A stretch of 64,000 nucleotides of DNA from QYOJ01 sp964616825 (GTDB lineage: Bacteria; Bacteroidota; Bacteroidia; Bacteroidales; FEN-979): NCBI GenBank assembly GCA_964616825.1, contig CAZTSX010000005.1:62001-126000 (forward strand). Reading direction: 5' to 3'. The translations under genes were made by a program, and so were the position numbers. The notes below the pieces were generated by a model that saw only the letters and a list, made by a program, of their open reading frames with translations, ran no database searches and was not told the origin of the DNA. How positions within the stretch are numbered: position 1 is the first letter of the stretch; every line of letters begins with the position of its first letter. Positions 8,740 to 17,703 of this stretch are shown here, piece by piece.

Positions 8740-10041
8740 ATGTTTAAATTTTTTGCAGCATTTCGGAAGGAGTGGTTGATTCTGGAGAGGGACCTGGCAG
8801 GACTTATGCTTCTTTTTGTCATGCCCATGGTGATGGTCATCATTCTCTCGATGGTGCAGGAGATGGGTTGGAGTACGATTTCGAAGGAGCCATTGATTCC
8901 GGTCCTGTTTGTCAATAACGATAAGGACTCGCTGGGTAACTTGATGGAATCAAAGCTGGTTGGCTCACAAACATTCTTTCTGGTTAAACATATTGACTCC
9001 ATTCCTGTCACAAAAGAGATTGCATTTCAGAACGTAAAAGACGGAAAGTATCAGATTGCAATCGTAATTTCTGAGGGGACCACCCGGAAAATGCGGGTAA
9101 AAATCCAATCGATGGTAACTAAAACCATCTCCTCTCTGACAATGCCGACACTTAACATTCCGGATGCTCCAACCATTACGGATTCAATTGAAGTGATCAT
9201 TTACTTCGATCCTTCCGTTAACAGCTCTTTCAAGAAATTATTCACGAGTGCTGCTCATAAGTTAAAAGCGCAGATCGAATCACAGATGGTACTTGAAACA
9301 TTCCAGTACGAATTGCGCACGATGTTTCCTGATTTTACTATTCCGGTAGATGACCTGCAGCAGACAATCACATTTACAGAGATTTTTCCCTCGGGTGAAG
9401 AGAACATACTACTACCATCTACCACTCAGCATAACGTCCCCTCCTGGGCTATTTTCGCGATGTTTTTTATCGTCATCCCCCTGACAAGCAGCATTATCAA
9501 AGAACGTGATGAGGGAAGCCTGATCCGGATCATGACGATCCCGGTCTCCTACCTCACCATTTTCATGGCCAAGATCGGGGTTTACCTGATCGTCTGTTTC
9601 ATCCAGTTTGTATTGATGATCCTGGCAGGGATCTATCTCCTTCCATTATTTGACATGCCTCCCCTTGAAATGGGGACAAACTATCTTGGCGTGGCAAGTA
9701 TGGTGATTGTCACCAGCCTGGCTGCCCTGGGCTATGGTGTCATGATCGGAACCATTGCTAAAACTCATCAGCAGGCAGCTGCATTTGGGGCTGTTTCAAT
9801 TATTATATTAGCGTCGCTGGGCGGACTCTGGGTTCCTATCTACCTGATGGGTACTTTCATGCGCAACATGGCTTCATATACCCCGTTAAACTGGGCTCAT
9901 GAAGGATTCATCGACCTGTTTCTGCGGGGAAGCGCCCTGTTGGATGTCTTTCCGGAGATTGCCAAGCTGCTGATCTTTTTTGGTGTAACTATATCCATAG
10001 CCGCTATTTACCGTACATTGAAACCACCCATAAGCGCGTAA
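8740..10041 (+). CDS. ABC-2 type transporter permease
   Basis: A 433-residue ABC-2 permease. It has one N-terminal membrane segment, a large extracytoplasmic loop (about residues 45-230), and a C-terminal block of five hydrophobic segments starting at WAIFAMFFIVIPLTSS, ending with the conserved PLNWAHEGF helix. This is the layout of the drug/lipid exporter family DrrB/YhhJ. It starts at the base after the ATPase stop codon, so both are translated together. It is followed after 4 bases by a ketosynthase, which ties it to the biosynthetic genes. Confidence 0.92.
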   Translation: MFKFFAAFRKEWLILERDLAGLMLLFVMPMVMVIILSMVQEMGWSTISKEPLIPVLFVNNDKDSLGNLMESKLVGSQTFFLVKHIDSIPVTKEIAFQNVKDGKYQIAIVISEGTTRKMRVKIQSMVTKTISSLTMPTLNIPDAPTITDSIEVIIYFDPSVNSSFKKLFTSAAHKLKAQIESQMVLETFQYELRTMFPDFTIPVDDLQQTITFTEIFPSGEENILLPSTTQHNVPSWAIFAMFFIVIPLTSSIIKERDEGSLIRIMTIPVSYLTIFMAKIGVYLIVCFIQFVLMILAGIYLLPLFDMPPLEMGTNYLGVASMVIVTSLAALGYGVMIGTIAKTHQQAAAFGAVSIIILASLGGLWVPIYLMGTFMRNMASYTPLNWAHEGFIDLFLRGSALLDVFPEIAKLLIFFGVTISIAAIYRTLKPPISA

Positions 10042-10045
10042 AAAG

Positions 10046-11218
10046 GTGAAAGAGGTATACATCGCAAAGGACAACATCATCACCTCTCTTGGATTTACAA
10101 CTTCCGAGAATATGCAGCAGATGGAGAAAGGACGAATCGGGCTCCGCATCACACATGACGATACCTTATTCCCAAATACCATTCCCATATCACTGGTTGA
10201 ATCTGAGACATTGGAAGAAAGTTTTCAGATGATCCTTGACCTCAATGACATCGACGCCGATCCGGAAACCTATACACGGATGGAGAAATTATTTATCGTT
10301 TCCATTCAGAAAACCTTGCAGGATCTGCCATCCGGCTTCAAAGGGAAAAAGACCCTTCTGGTTATTTCCACCACTAAAGGAAATATCAACCTCCTTGAAG
10401 ATTCTTCTCAAGGTCACTTTAACGGCAAACGAATTTTCCTCTGGGAGATGGGCCGTGTCATCCAGGAGTTCTTTGGTTTTGCCAACCCGCCACTAATCAT
10501 TTCCAACGCGTGTATTTCAGGAATCATGGCGATTATGACTGCAGCACGCTACCTGCGAAGTGGTTTATACGAAAATGCTGTTGTTGCCGGAGGAGATATT
10601 ATCACTGAATTTGTGATCTCAGGGTTTCAGTCTTTCCTGTCACTCAGCCCAGCGCCATGCCGGCCATACGATGCCGCACGCGATGGTTTATCCCTCGGAG
10701 AGGGATGCGGAACTGTAGTGCTTACAACAGACACAGCTAATTTTCCCACGTTGCCGATAAAAATTACCGGTACTTCCGTCACCAACGATGCGAACCATAT
10801 TTCCGGTCCGTCCCGTACAGGCGAGGAACTGAGTCTGGCTATCCGGCAAACCCTTTCAGAAGCTGACATAACCCCTGCACAAGTGGATTACATCAATGCT
10901 CATGGGACTGCCACCACCTTTAATGACGAGATGGAGGCGAAAGCGTTCGCCCATGCCGGTCTCTTAGATACGCCCATCAACAGCCTGAAGGGATTCTGGG
11001 GGCATACGTTGGGAGCAGCAGGAATCATTGAGTCGATCGCCACGATCCACAGCATGATGAATAATACACTGATTCAATCGGCCGGATTTGAGACATTAGG
11101 GGTTCCGGAACCGATCAACGTGATCGCAAAAACAACACAAAAAGAGATTCATACATCCCTCAAGACCGGATCCGGTTTTGGAGGGTGCAATGCAGTCATC
11201 ATGTTTCAGAAAGGATAA
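10046..11218 (+). CDS. beta-ketoacyl synthase (divergent FabF-like)
   Basis: A 390-residue condensing enzyme with a GTG start. The catalytic set is complete: Cys156 (SNACISG), His286 (NAHGTAT), Lys315 and His320 (SLKGFWGHTLGAAG). The N-terminal 100 residues are poorly conserved relative to other ketosynthases here, and it is shorter by about 15 residues, so it forms its own branch in the cluster. It abuts a degenerate KS-like gene (11221), and these two with the following ACP could act as a unit. Activity is likely because all catalytic residues are present. Confidence 0.9.
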   Translation: MKEVYIAKDNIITSLGFTTSENMQQMEKGRIGLRITHDDTLFPNTIPISLVESETLEESFQMILDLNDIDADPETYTRMEKLFIVSIQKTLQDLPSGFKGKKTLLVISTTKGNINLLEDSSQGHFNGKRIFLWEMGRVIQEFFGFANPPLIISNACISGIMAIMTAARYLRSGLYENAVVAGGDIITEFVISGFQSFLSLSPAPCRPYDAARDGLSLGEGCGTVVLTTDTANFPTLPIKITGTSVTNDANHISGPSRTGEELSLAIRQTLSEADITPAQVDYINAHGTATTFNDEMEAKAFAHAGLLDTPINSLKGFWGHTLGAAGIIESIATIHSMMNNTLIQSAGFETLGVPEPINVIAKTTQKEIHTSLKTGSGFGGCNAVIMFQKG

Positions 11219-11220
11219 CC

Positions 11221-11868
11221 ATGGAACAGGTAATTTCAGCATATTGTTCTATCACGCGAAAGCGGGTTTGGGTAAACGGGCAGATCAAAGTTCATGATGA
11301 AAATTTTACTACTTTTGCGCAGTTTATTAAATCGCTCTATAAGAAGGAAGAAATCAATTACCCAAAGTTTTACAAGATGGATGCATTGAGTAAACTCGGG
11401 TTTCTTACGGCAGAGCTGACATTAAGACAGATAAACCTCGATCTTTACCATAAGGATAAAATTGGCGTGGTGCTGGCTAACGCAGCTTCAAGTCTGGATA
11501 CAGATATTACATATCAGCAGTCGATCACCAACCGCTCCAACTATTTTCCAAGCCCCTCCGTGTTTGTTTATACGTTACCAAATATTATGATTGGAGAGAT
11601 TTGTATCAAACACAAGCTGAATGGCGAGACTACTTTTCTGATATCAGAGAAGTTTAACAGCTGGCAGTTATTTACTTACGTAACAGAACTTTTTCAGCAC
11701 AAACGGGTGGAAGCTTGTCTGATCGGCTGGGCAGATCTGCTCAGGGATCATTTTGATTCCCTGATCATGTTCATTGAGCCGGCAGATAAACGAGTAAAAC
11801 CGGAGAAAAAGGGGATGGTTCTCCCCTTCTCTGAAGAGACCATGAATGAACTATATAATGTAATGTGA
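11221..11868 (+). CDS. truncated/degenerate ketosynthase-like protein
   Basis: A 215-residue protein covering only the first half of a thiolase-fold ketosynthase. The recognisable parts are the VVLANAASSLDTD strand-loop and PSVFVYTLPNIMIGEICIKH, which matches the pre-active-site segment of KS proteins. The active-site region reads FLISEKFNSWQLF, without a catalytic cysteine, and the histidine half is missing. Yet the gene is intact, tightly packed (2 bases after the KS stop) and followed by an ACP 9 bases later. A conserved non-catalytic partner for the preceding KS is therefore more likely than decay. The start at 11221 is used because upstream residues overlap the preceding KS. Confidence 0.68.
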   Translation: MEQVISAYCSITRKRVWVNGQIKVHDENFTTFAQFIKSLYKKEEINYPKFYKMDALSKLGFLTAELTLRQINLDLYHKDKIGVVLANAASSLDTDITYQQSITNRSNYFPSPSVFVYTLPNIMIGEICIKHKLNGETTFLISEKFNSWQLFTYVTELFQHKRVEACLIGWADLLRDHFDSLIMFIEPADKRVKPEKKGMVLPFSEETMNELYNVM

Positions 11869-11877
11869 TAAGCAAAA

Positions 11878-12135
11878 ATGGAAGAATTAATTACTAAACT
11901 CAAAACGGAAGTTATTGAACAGCTTAACCTCGAAGACATCTCTCCTGATGACATTGATGTTGACTCTCCTTTGTTTGGTGAAGGACTTGGGCTGGACTCT
12001 ATTGATGCACTGGAGCTTATCGTGTTGCTGGAAAAAAATTACGGTTTGAAAATAGAAGACCCTAAAGACGGAAAGACCATATTTCACTCAATTAGAAGTA
12101 TGGCCGAATACATAACTGAGCATCAAAAATCCTGA
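11878..12135 (+). CDS. acyl carrier protein 2
   Basis: An 85-residue acyl carrier protein with the attachment site GLDSIDALELIVLLE. The surrounding sequence (SPDDIDVDSPLFGEGLGLDS) is of the polyketide/aryl-polyene ACP type rather than the housekeeping AcpP type. It lies directly before two KS/CLF gene pairs, with 3 bases to the first. It probably carries the growing chain for those KS/CLF complexes. Confidence 0.93.
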   Translation: MEELITKLKTEVIEQLNLEDISPDDIDVDSPLFGEGLGLDSIDALELIVLLEKNYGLKIEDPKDGKTIFHSIRSMAEYITEHQKS

Positions 12136-12138
12136 TGA

Positions 12139-13344
12139 ATGGCCCAACGGGTATTTGTTACAGGGTTAGGTATCCTTTCAAGTATCGGAAAAAACCTTTC
12201 GGAGACCCTTGATTCCCTCCTCGCTTCCCGATCTGGTATTGGTCGGATTAATTTTTTAAATACAAGACACAAAGAGAATTTTCCTTTTGCAGAAGTTCCT
12301 TTTTCTAATGAACAACTGCTTGAAATGGCGGGTATCCAGAATGAGGATGGGTACTCCCGCAACACGCTGTTGGGCATCATTGCATCGAACGAAGCTTATT
12401 ATCACGCCAGGTTGAATGAGATCTCTCCTCTTCCCACAGGGTTGATCTCAGCTACCACCGTTGGAGGTATGGACAGGTGTGAGTTGTATTACAAGGACTT
12501 CCTTACCAACGATAGTCGAAATGCATATATCGATGGATATGATTGCGCTGACAGCACAGAACGGATTGCGGATAACCTGCAAATAAACGACTACATTACC
12601 ACACTCAGCACAGCCTGTTCCTCTGCAGCAAATTCGATCCTTCTTGGCGCCCGGATGATTAAGAGTGGTCAGTTGGATCGGGTTGTTGCCGGTGGTACCG
12701 AGGCGTTAACCAGTTTTCATGTGGACGGTTTCAATTCGCTGAAGATTCTCGACACACTCCCCTGCCGTCCGTTTGACGCAAACCGGAATGGGATCACTCT
12801 TGGCGAAGGCGCTGCTTATGTGATCCTTGAATCGGAAGAAGCCGCCAGAGCAGGAGGGAGAGAGATCTTTGCAGAGTTGGTCGGCTGGGGAAATGCATGT
12901 GAAGCGTTCCATCAAACGGCATCCTCACCCGACGGGAACGGCGCTTACCTGGCAATGGAAAAAGCCTTGAAGATGAGTGATTTGAAAGCTGGTGATATTG
13001 ACTATATCAATGCTCATGGCACGGGTACAGACAACAACGACCTGGCCGAAGGGATCGCTATTGAGAAACTCTTTGGTGAAAATATCCCACGGATGAGTTC
13101 AACCAAGCCTTTTACCGGTCACATGACTAGTGCGGCTGGTTCGGCAGAAGCGATCCTCTCTGTTCTATCCATCAGGCACCGGATGATCCTGCCAAACCTG
13201 AATTTTCAGACACCAATGCCTGAGCTGAACATAACACCGGTAACGACATTCATGAAGGATACAGATGTCCGGGCTGTCTTGTCGAACTCATTTGGGTTTG
13301 GAGGAAATGACACCTCGTTGATTTTTAAGAAAGTAACAGAATGA
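12139..13344 (+). CDS. ketosynthase of KS/CLF pair A
   Basis: A 401-residue beta-ketoacyl synthase with catalytic Cys160 (STACSSAAN), His293 (NAHGTGTDNND), Lys323 and His328 (STKPFTGHMTSAAG). It resembles the iterative ketosynthases of aryl-polyene clusters. It overlaps its chain-length-factor-like partner by 4 bases (ATGA), the usual arrangement for a heterodimeric KS-CLF. A second copy of the pair follows at 14625-16896. The two KS proteins match along their full lengths, including the rare motif CxDSTERIA near residue 137 and ACSSxAN at the active site, so they come from a duplication that has since diverged. Confidence 0.93.
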   Translation: MAQRVFVTGLGILSSIGKNLSETLDSLLASRSGIGRINFLNTRHKENFPFAEVPFSNEQLLEMAGIQNEDGYSRNTLLGIIASNEAYYHARLNEISPLPTGLISATTVGGMDRCELYYKDFLTNDSRNAYIDGYDCADSTERIADNLQINDYITTLSTACSSAANSILLGARMIKSGQLDRVVAGGTEALTSFHVDGFNSLKILDTLPCRPFDANRNGITLGEGAAYVILESEEAARAGGREIFAELVGWGNACEAFHQTASSPDGNGAYLAMEKALKMSDLKAGDIDYINAHGTGTDNNDLAEGIAIEKLFGENIPRMSSTKPFTGHMTSAAGSAEAILSVLSIRHRMILPNLNFQTPMPELNITPVTTFMKDTDVRAVLSNSFGFGGNDTSLIFKKVTE

Positions 13345-14578
13345 GTGCATTTATCAACGGAATAGGCATGATTTCTCCTCAGCTCACAACTGATCCGCAC
13401 TTGTTTTTACCTGAAGTGAAGGAGTATACCGCTGATTATNNNNNNNNNNNNNNNNNNNNNNNNNNNNNNNNNNNNNNNNNNNNNNNNNNNNNNNNNNNNN
13501 NNNNNNNNNNNNNNNNNNNNNNNNNNNNNNNNNNNNNNNCACAACTGATCCGCACTTGTTTTTACCTGAAGTGAAGGAGTATACCGCTGATTATCTGACT
13601 TGCATCGAGCCCAATTACAAGGAGTTTATTAATCCGATCGCTCGTCGCAGGATGAGCAGACTTATTAAGATGGGAATCACGGCTGCTAAATTAGCTCTTT
13701 CAGATGCAAACTTGCTCCCCTCCACTTCGAGGGAGGGGTCATTACCCGACGCTATCATCACGGGTACAGGCCTTGGAAGTGTCGAGGATACGGAGAGGAT
13801 CCTTTCCGGAATGCTAGCGGGAGAAGTGCTGATGAATCCTACACCATTTATCCAATCGACATACAATACCATCAGTTCACAAATTGCCATTACCCTGAAA
13901 TGCCATAATTATAACTCGACCTATGTACATCGTTCGTTTTCCTTCGAGAGCGCTCTCCAGGATGCACTATTGCAATTCGACGAAGGAACAGCTGCCTCAG
14001 CGCTGGTAAGTGGCATCGATGAGATGACACTGAACCATCTCAATATCACACGCAAAGCCGGACACTGGAAGATCAAGCCAGCCAATAACCTTTCGATCCT
14101 GTCATCCCATACACCAGGTGCGCTTGCCGGAGAAGGCGCTGCCTCTTTCATGCTGGCAAACGCACCATCATCGTCTACCTACGCATCGCTCAATGGAGTA
14201 CAAACAATTTACAGACCGGCAGATGTCATCCAAATAGAAAATCATATCAGACGGTTCCTGTCCGGATATAGCCTTTCGACAGACGATATGGATGCGGTGA
14301 TCCTCGGCCACAACGGAGATTGTGATTACGATTCCATCTATGATAAGCTTGGAGCCGGCATCTTCAGGGAACAGCAACAACTCTGGTATAAACACCTGTG
14401 CGGGGAGTACTATACATCAACGGGATTTGCTCTCTGGCTTGCAGCTAACATCCTCAAAAATAGCCTGATACCAGCTGCTGTCAAACTGAATAACCGCAAT
14501 CCGAAACAGCTAAAAAACATCTTGGTATATAACCAGTACAGGAACATCAATCACTCGTTGATGTGGCTATCAAAATAA
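13341..14578 (+). CDS. chain-length-factor-like KS of pair A (spans scaffold gap)
   Basis: A KS-fold protein without the catalytic cysteine: the position aligned to it reads TYVHRSFSFESALQDALL. It is the CLF-type partner of the preceding ketosynthase, expected to set chain length. The coding sequence is interrupted by 100 N, but the 55 bases before the gap are repeated exactly after it in the same reading frame. Joining 13341-13439 to 13595-14578 gives an uninterrupted 360-residue protein, close to the 356 residues of the paralogue at 15826. The gap is therefore an assembly artefact and the gene is whole. Confidence 0.88.
13385..13594. repeat. false gap: 55-base exact duplicate flanking 100 N
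   Basis: Bases 13385-13439 are identical to 13540-13594, and exactly 100 N lie between them (13440-13539). Fixed-length N runs mark scaffolding joins of unknown size; here the contig ends overlap and were not merged. Collapsing the duplicate restores one open frame and a normal KS length. It is not a biological repeat. Confidence 0.93.
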
Positions 14579-14592
14579 ACACCTTTTTCTTG

Positions 14593-14600
14593 TACCTTTG
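14593..14600 (+). promoter_or_regulatory. -7 promoter box before KS/CLF pair B
   Basis: TACCTTTG matches TAnnTTTG and lies 25 bases before the ATG at 14625. It supports that start over an upstream GTG and suggests the second KS/CLF pair can be transcribed on its own. Confidence 0.5.
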
Positions 14601-14624
14601 TCCCGGTTTTTCTACTCCAGTTGC

Positions 14625-15833
14625 ATGTCGAAACGAATTTTTATCACCGGGACAGGGATTATTTCAGCTATCGGAAATAATGTTTCAGAGGTTTTCGCTT
14701 CCCTTAAGGCTGCAACGTCCGGGATTGGTGAAATTACCCTCTTCTCTACTGTGCATGCCGGTATCATCCCTGTTGCAGAGGTGAAGATGACATCAGAACA
14801 GTTATTGGATTGCGTTGGTTTTCACGGAAGTCATGAATTTACCCGCACATCCCTGCTGGGAATGATTGCAGCGCGGGAAGCGATCGAAGCAGCTGGAATC
14901 ACTGATATCGGTTCCTGTAAAACGGGTTTGTTGTCTGCTAATTCTGTAGGTGGCATGAACAGAAGTGAATGGTTTTACAAGGAGTTTCTGGAAGATCAGG
15001 CAACAGGGAGGTTGAGAGATATAGTCAATCACGATTGTGGTGACAGTACGGAACGGATTGCCCGGTTTACCGGTATCAAGGATTTTATCTCCACCATCAG
15101 CACTGCCTGCTCCTCATCAGCCAATACCATCATGTTCGGAGCCGATCTGATTAAAAGCGGAAAACTCGACCGGGTGATCGCAGGAGGAACTGATTCCATA
15201 ACAAAATTTACGCTGAATGGCTTCAACACCCTGATGATACTTGATAAAAACGGATGTCGCCCATTTGACGAAAACCGTGCCGGTCTGACTCTGGGCGAAG
15301 GAGCAGCGTACGTTGTTCTTGAATCGGAAGAGGTGATTGTCAAAGAGGGTAAAACACCATTGGCAGAGTTGACAGGATATGGCAATGCAAATGATGCTTA
15401 CCACCAGACAGCCTCCTCGCCCGAAGGAACCGGCGCTTACATGGCGATGAAAAAAGCACTGGAAAAAGGCAGATTGCCTGCTTCGGAAATCGACTATATC
15501 AATGTGCATGGTACCGGCACTGAGAATAACGATCTTTCGGAAGGCCTGGCGCTCGAACGGATCTTTGGTGATCAGACCCCTCCCTTCAGCTCTACAAAAA
15601 CCTATACAGGCCATGCGTTGGGAGCCGCCGGAGCTGTGGAAGCAGTGATCTCGATCCTCTCTATTCAACACGAGATGATCTTTCCCAACCTTAATTGGAG
15701 CACACCCATGAAGGAGCTGAAGATCAGGCCGGTTATTGAAGTCCGGAAAGGAATGCGAATAGCGCATGCTCTCTCCAATTCCTTTGGATTTGGAGGAAAT
15801 AATTCAGCAGTAATCGTTTCAAACTGTGGCTAG
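14625..15833 (+). CDS. ketosynthase of KS/CLF pair B
   Basis: A 402-residue ketosynthase, paralogous to the one at 12139. Catalytic residues are Cys162 (TACSSSAN), His295 (NVHGTGTENND), Lys325 and His330 (STKTYTGHALGAAG). Its 3' end overlaps the partner gene by 8 bases. The earlier in-frame GTG start is unlikely because a promoter box lies at 14593-14600. With pair A, this gives two complete KS/CLF sets in tandem, which could make two chains of different length or act in sequence. Activity is likely. Confidence 0.92.
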   Translation: MSKRIFITGTGIISAIGNNVSEVFASLKAATSGIGEITLFSTVHAGIIPVAEVKMTSEQLLDCVGFHGSHEFTRTSLLGMIAAREAIEAAGITDIGSCKTGLLSANSVGGMNRSEWFYKEFLEDQATGRLRDIVNHDCGDSTERIARFTGIKDFISTISTACSSSANTIMFGADLIKSGKLDRVIAGGTDSITKFTLNGFNTLMILDKNGCRPFDENRAGLTLGEGAAYVVLESEEVIVKEGKTPLAELTGYGNANDAYHQTASSPEGTGAYMAMKKALEKGRLPASEIDYINVHGTGTENNDLSEGLALERIFGDQTPPFSSTKTYTGHALGAAGAVEAVISILSIQHEMIFPNLNWSTPMKELKIRPVIEVRKGMRIAHALSNSFGFGGNNSAVIVSNCG

Positions 15834-16896
15834 AAAAACGATATATATAAATGGATCAGGCTGCTTATCACCACAGTCCACTCTGGGCAACCAACATTTT
15901 TTAGAGAGACCCGTTTCTGTGGAGTCAAATCGCTTGAAAGCGATCGATCCAAATTATAAGGAGTTTGTTCCACCGGAGATGGTCCGCCGGATGGGAAGAA
16001 TCATTAAAATGGGTGTTGCTGCTGCGAAAACATGTCTGGCAGATGCAGTAGAGAGCACTGCAGATATGATTATCACCGCCACTGGGTTGGGCTGTATTGA
16101 GGATACTGAGAAATTCCTGGGGAAGATGATCCGGGACAATGAAGAATTCCTCACGCCTACTGCTTTCATCCAATCGACTCACAATACGGTTAACGCCCAG
16201 ATTGCCCTGTTGATCAAATGCTATGGGTATAACTTTACTTATGTACACAGGGGATTCTCTTTTGAAACCGCTATCCTTGACAGTCTGATACAACTCCAGG
16301 GAGGTGCCGCTAATCACGTATTACTTGGATGTGCTGACGAATTGACCAATAATTCATTCCAAATCCAATACAGGATGGGTTTCTGGAGAAAACAGCCGGT
16401 TGATAACTTACTGCTATTTGAACATCCTGCGAAAGGAGCTATTGCGGGTGAAGGAGCAGCATTTTTTCTTCTGGGAAACAAGAAAACACCCACATCATAC
16501 GCTCTTCTTAAAGATGTAGCGACCCTTTTTAATCCTGCATCTTCGTCCGATATTCAAACATGGATCCATGCATTTCTACGGGAGAATGAACTGGAAATAC
16601 AGGACCTTGACCTGGTTATATCTGGAAAAACTGGTGATTCCAGGTTCGATCATATCTATGATGAGGTGTTTGAGAGCACCTTGCCCGGCATCCCGACTTG
16701 CTTATTCAAGCATCTGTGCGGCGAATACATGACCGCAACCGGCTTTGCCGCATGGTTGGCCGCCAGAATACTGAAACAGCAGGAGATTCCCGAGGCTACG
16801 CTGCCCCATGGAATCCCTGAAGAGCTAAAACACATGTTGATTTATAACCATTATCAGGGAATCAATCACTCTATGATCCTTCTCAGTCAAGTATAA
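15826..16896 (+). CDS. chain-length-factor-like KS of pair B
   Basis: A 356-residue KS-fold protein with a GTG start. The active-site cysteine is absent: the aligned stretch is TYVHRGFSFETAILDSL, nearly the same as in the pair A partner. The glycine-rich LCGEYMTATGFAAWLAARIL near residue 300 is also shared with that protein. It is probably the non-catalytic subunit of the heterodimer with the KS at 14625. Its stop is directly followed by the polysaccharide deacetylase ATG. Confidence 0.88.
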   Translation: MARKTIYINGSGCLSPQSTLGNQHFLERPVSVESNRLKAIDPNYKEFVPPEMVRRMGRIIKMGVAAAKTCLADAVESTADMIITATGLGCIEDTEKFLGKMIRDNEEFLTPTAFIQSTHNTVNAQIALLIKCYGYNFTYVHRGFSFETAILDSLIQLQGGAANHVLLGCADELTNNSFQIQYRMGFWRKQPVDNLLLFEHPAKGAIAGEGAAFFLLGNKKTPTSYALLKDVATLFNPASSSDIQTWIHAFLRENELEIQDLDLVISGKTGDSRFDHIYDEVFESTLPGIPTCLFKHLCGEYMTATGFAAWLAARILKQQEIPEATLPHGIPEELKHMLIYNHYQGINHSMILLSQV

Positions 16897-17703
16897 ATGT
16901 TTACATTCCGAAGAATAACGCTGCTGTTTTTTATTTTACTTTTCGTGATGAACTTCGTTCGTTATCTAGGATGCCGTTTCGATTGGTTCAGCGGACACTT
17001 TTGCACCAATACCTATGTTTATATTATTATCCTGTTTGCCCTATACATCGGAATCTCTGTCGGCATGTCCTTCGTGATTCAGTCTGGCTACCACTACAAA
17101 GCCCTATGTAGCGCAAAAACAACCAGGAAGATCTGTTCACTTACGTTTGATGACGGCCCGCAAGGAAGTCAAACCCTGGCGATACTGGAGATTTTACAAC
17201 GCGAAAAGCTACAAGCGACGTTCTTCCTGATCGGAGAAAAGATCGCCGGAAATGAAGAGATTGTTAGGAAAATGAAGAAGCAGGGCCATCTGATCGGCAA
17301 TCACGCCTGGCAACATTCCCCCTGGTTCGATTTCTTGCCCGGAAGGAGAATGAAGGAGGAAATTGTAAGAACTGCTGCTGTAATTCAGAAGATTACAGGA
17401 GAGAGCCCGATCCTCTTTCGTCCCCCATATGGGGTGATTGTTCCTGTGCTCAACCGGGTGTTAAAGCGCTTACCATATCATGTAATTGGATGGAATATCC
17501 GATCATTTGACACCATGCAGAAAGACCCTGAAAGAGTTGCCAGGCGGATCATTAAAAAGTTGAAACCTGGTTCGATCATTTTGCTCCATGATCATCTTCA
17601 GTTTGCTCCGGCTATTCTGGAGAAGTTGATCGCCAGAATAGAAGATCACAATTATCAAATTATCCCGTTAACCAATCTCCTTGATATTGATGCCTATGCG
17701 TAA
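16897..17703 (+). CDS. polysaccharide deacetylase (NodB-like), membrane-anchored
   Basis: A 268-residue carbohydrate esterase family 4 protein with two N-terminal membrane segments (about 5-22 and 39-62). The catalytic domain has TFDDGP, NHAWQHS and FRPPYG, the metal-binding aspartate/histidine and substrate loops of NodB. It would remove N- or O-acyl groups from a glycan at the outer face of the inner membrane. It begins at the base after the CLF stop and its 3' end overlaps the LolA-like gene. Similar genes recur in Bacteroidota polyene clusters, where they could trim the glycolipid head group; this role is inferred. Confidence 0.87.
   Translation: MFTFRRITLLFFILLFVMNFVRYLGCRFDWFSGHFCTNTYVYIIILFALYIGISVGMSFVIQSGYHYKALCSAKTTRKICSLTFDDGPQGSQTLAILEILQREKLQATFFLIGEKIAGNEEIVRKMKKQGHLIGNHAWQHSPWFDFLPGRRMKEEIVRTAAVIQKITGESPILFRPPYGVIVPVLNRVLKRLPYHVIGWNIRSFDTMQKDPERVARRIIKKLKPGSIILLHDHLQFAPAILEKLIARIEDHNYQIIPLTNLLDIDAYA

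Noticed and set aside
13385..13594. A real tandem duplication or insertion inside the CLF gene
   Set aside because: Exactly 100 N between identical ends in one frame is the mark of an unmerged contig join.
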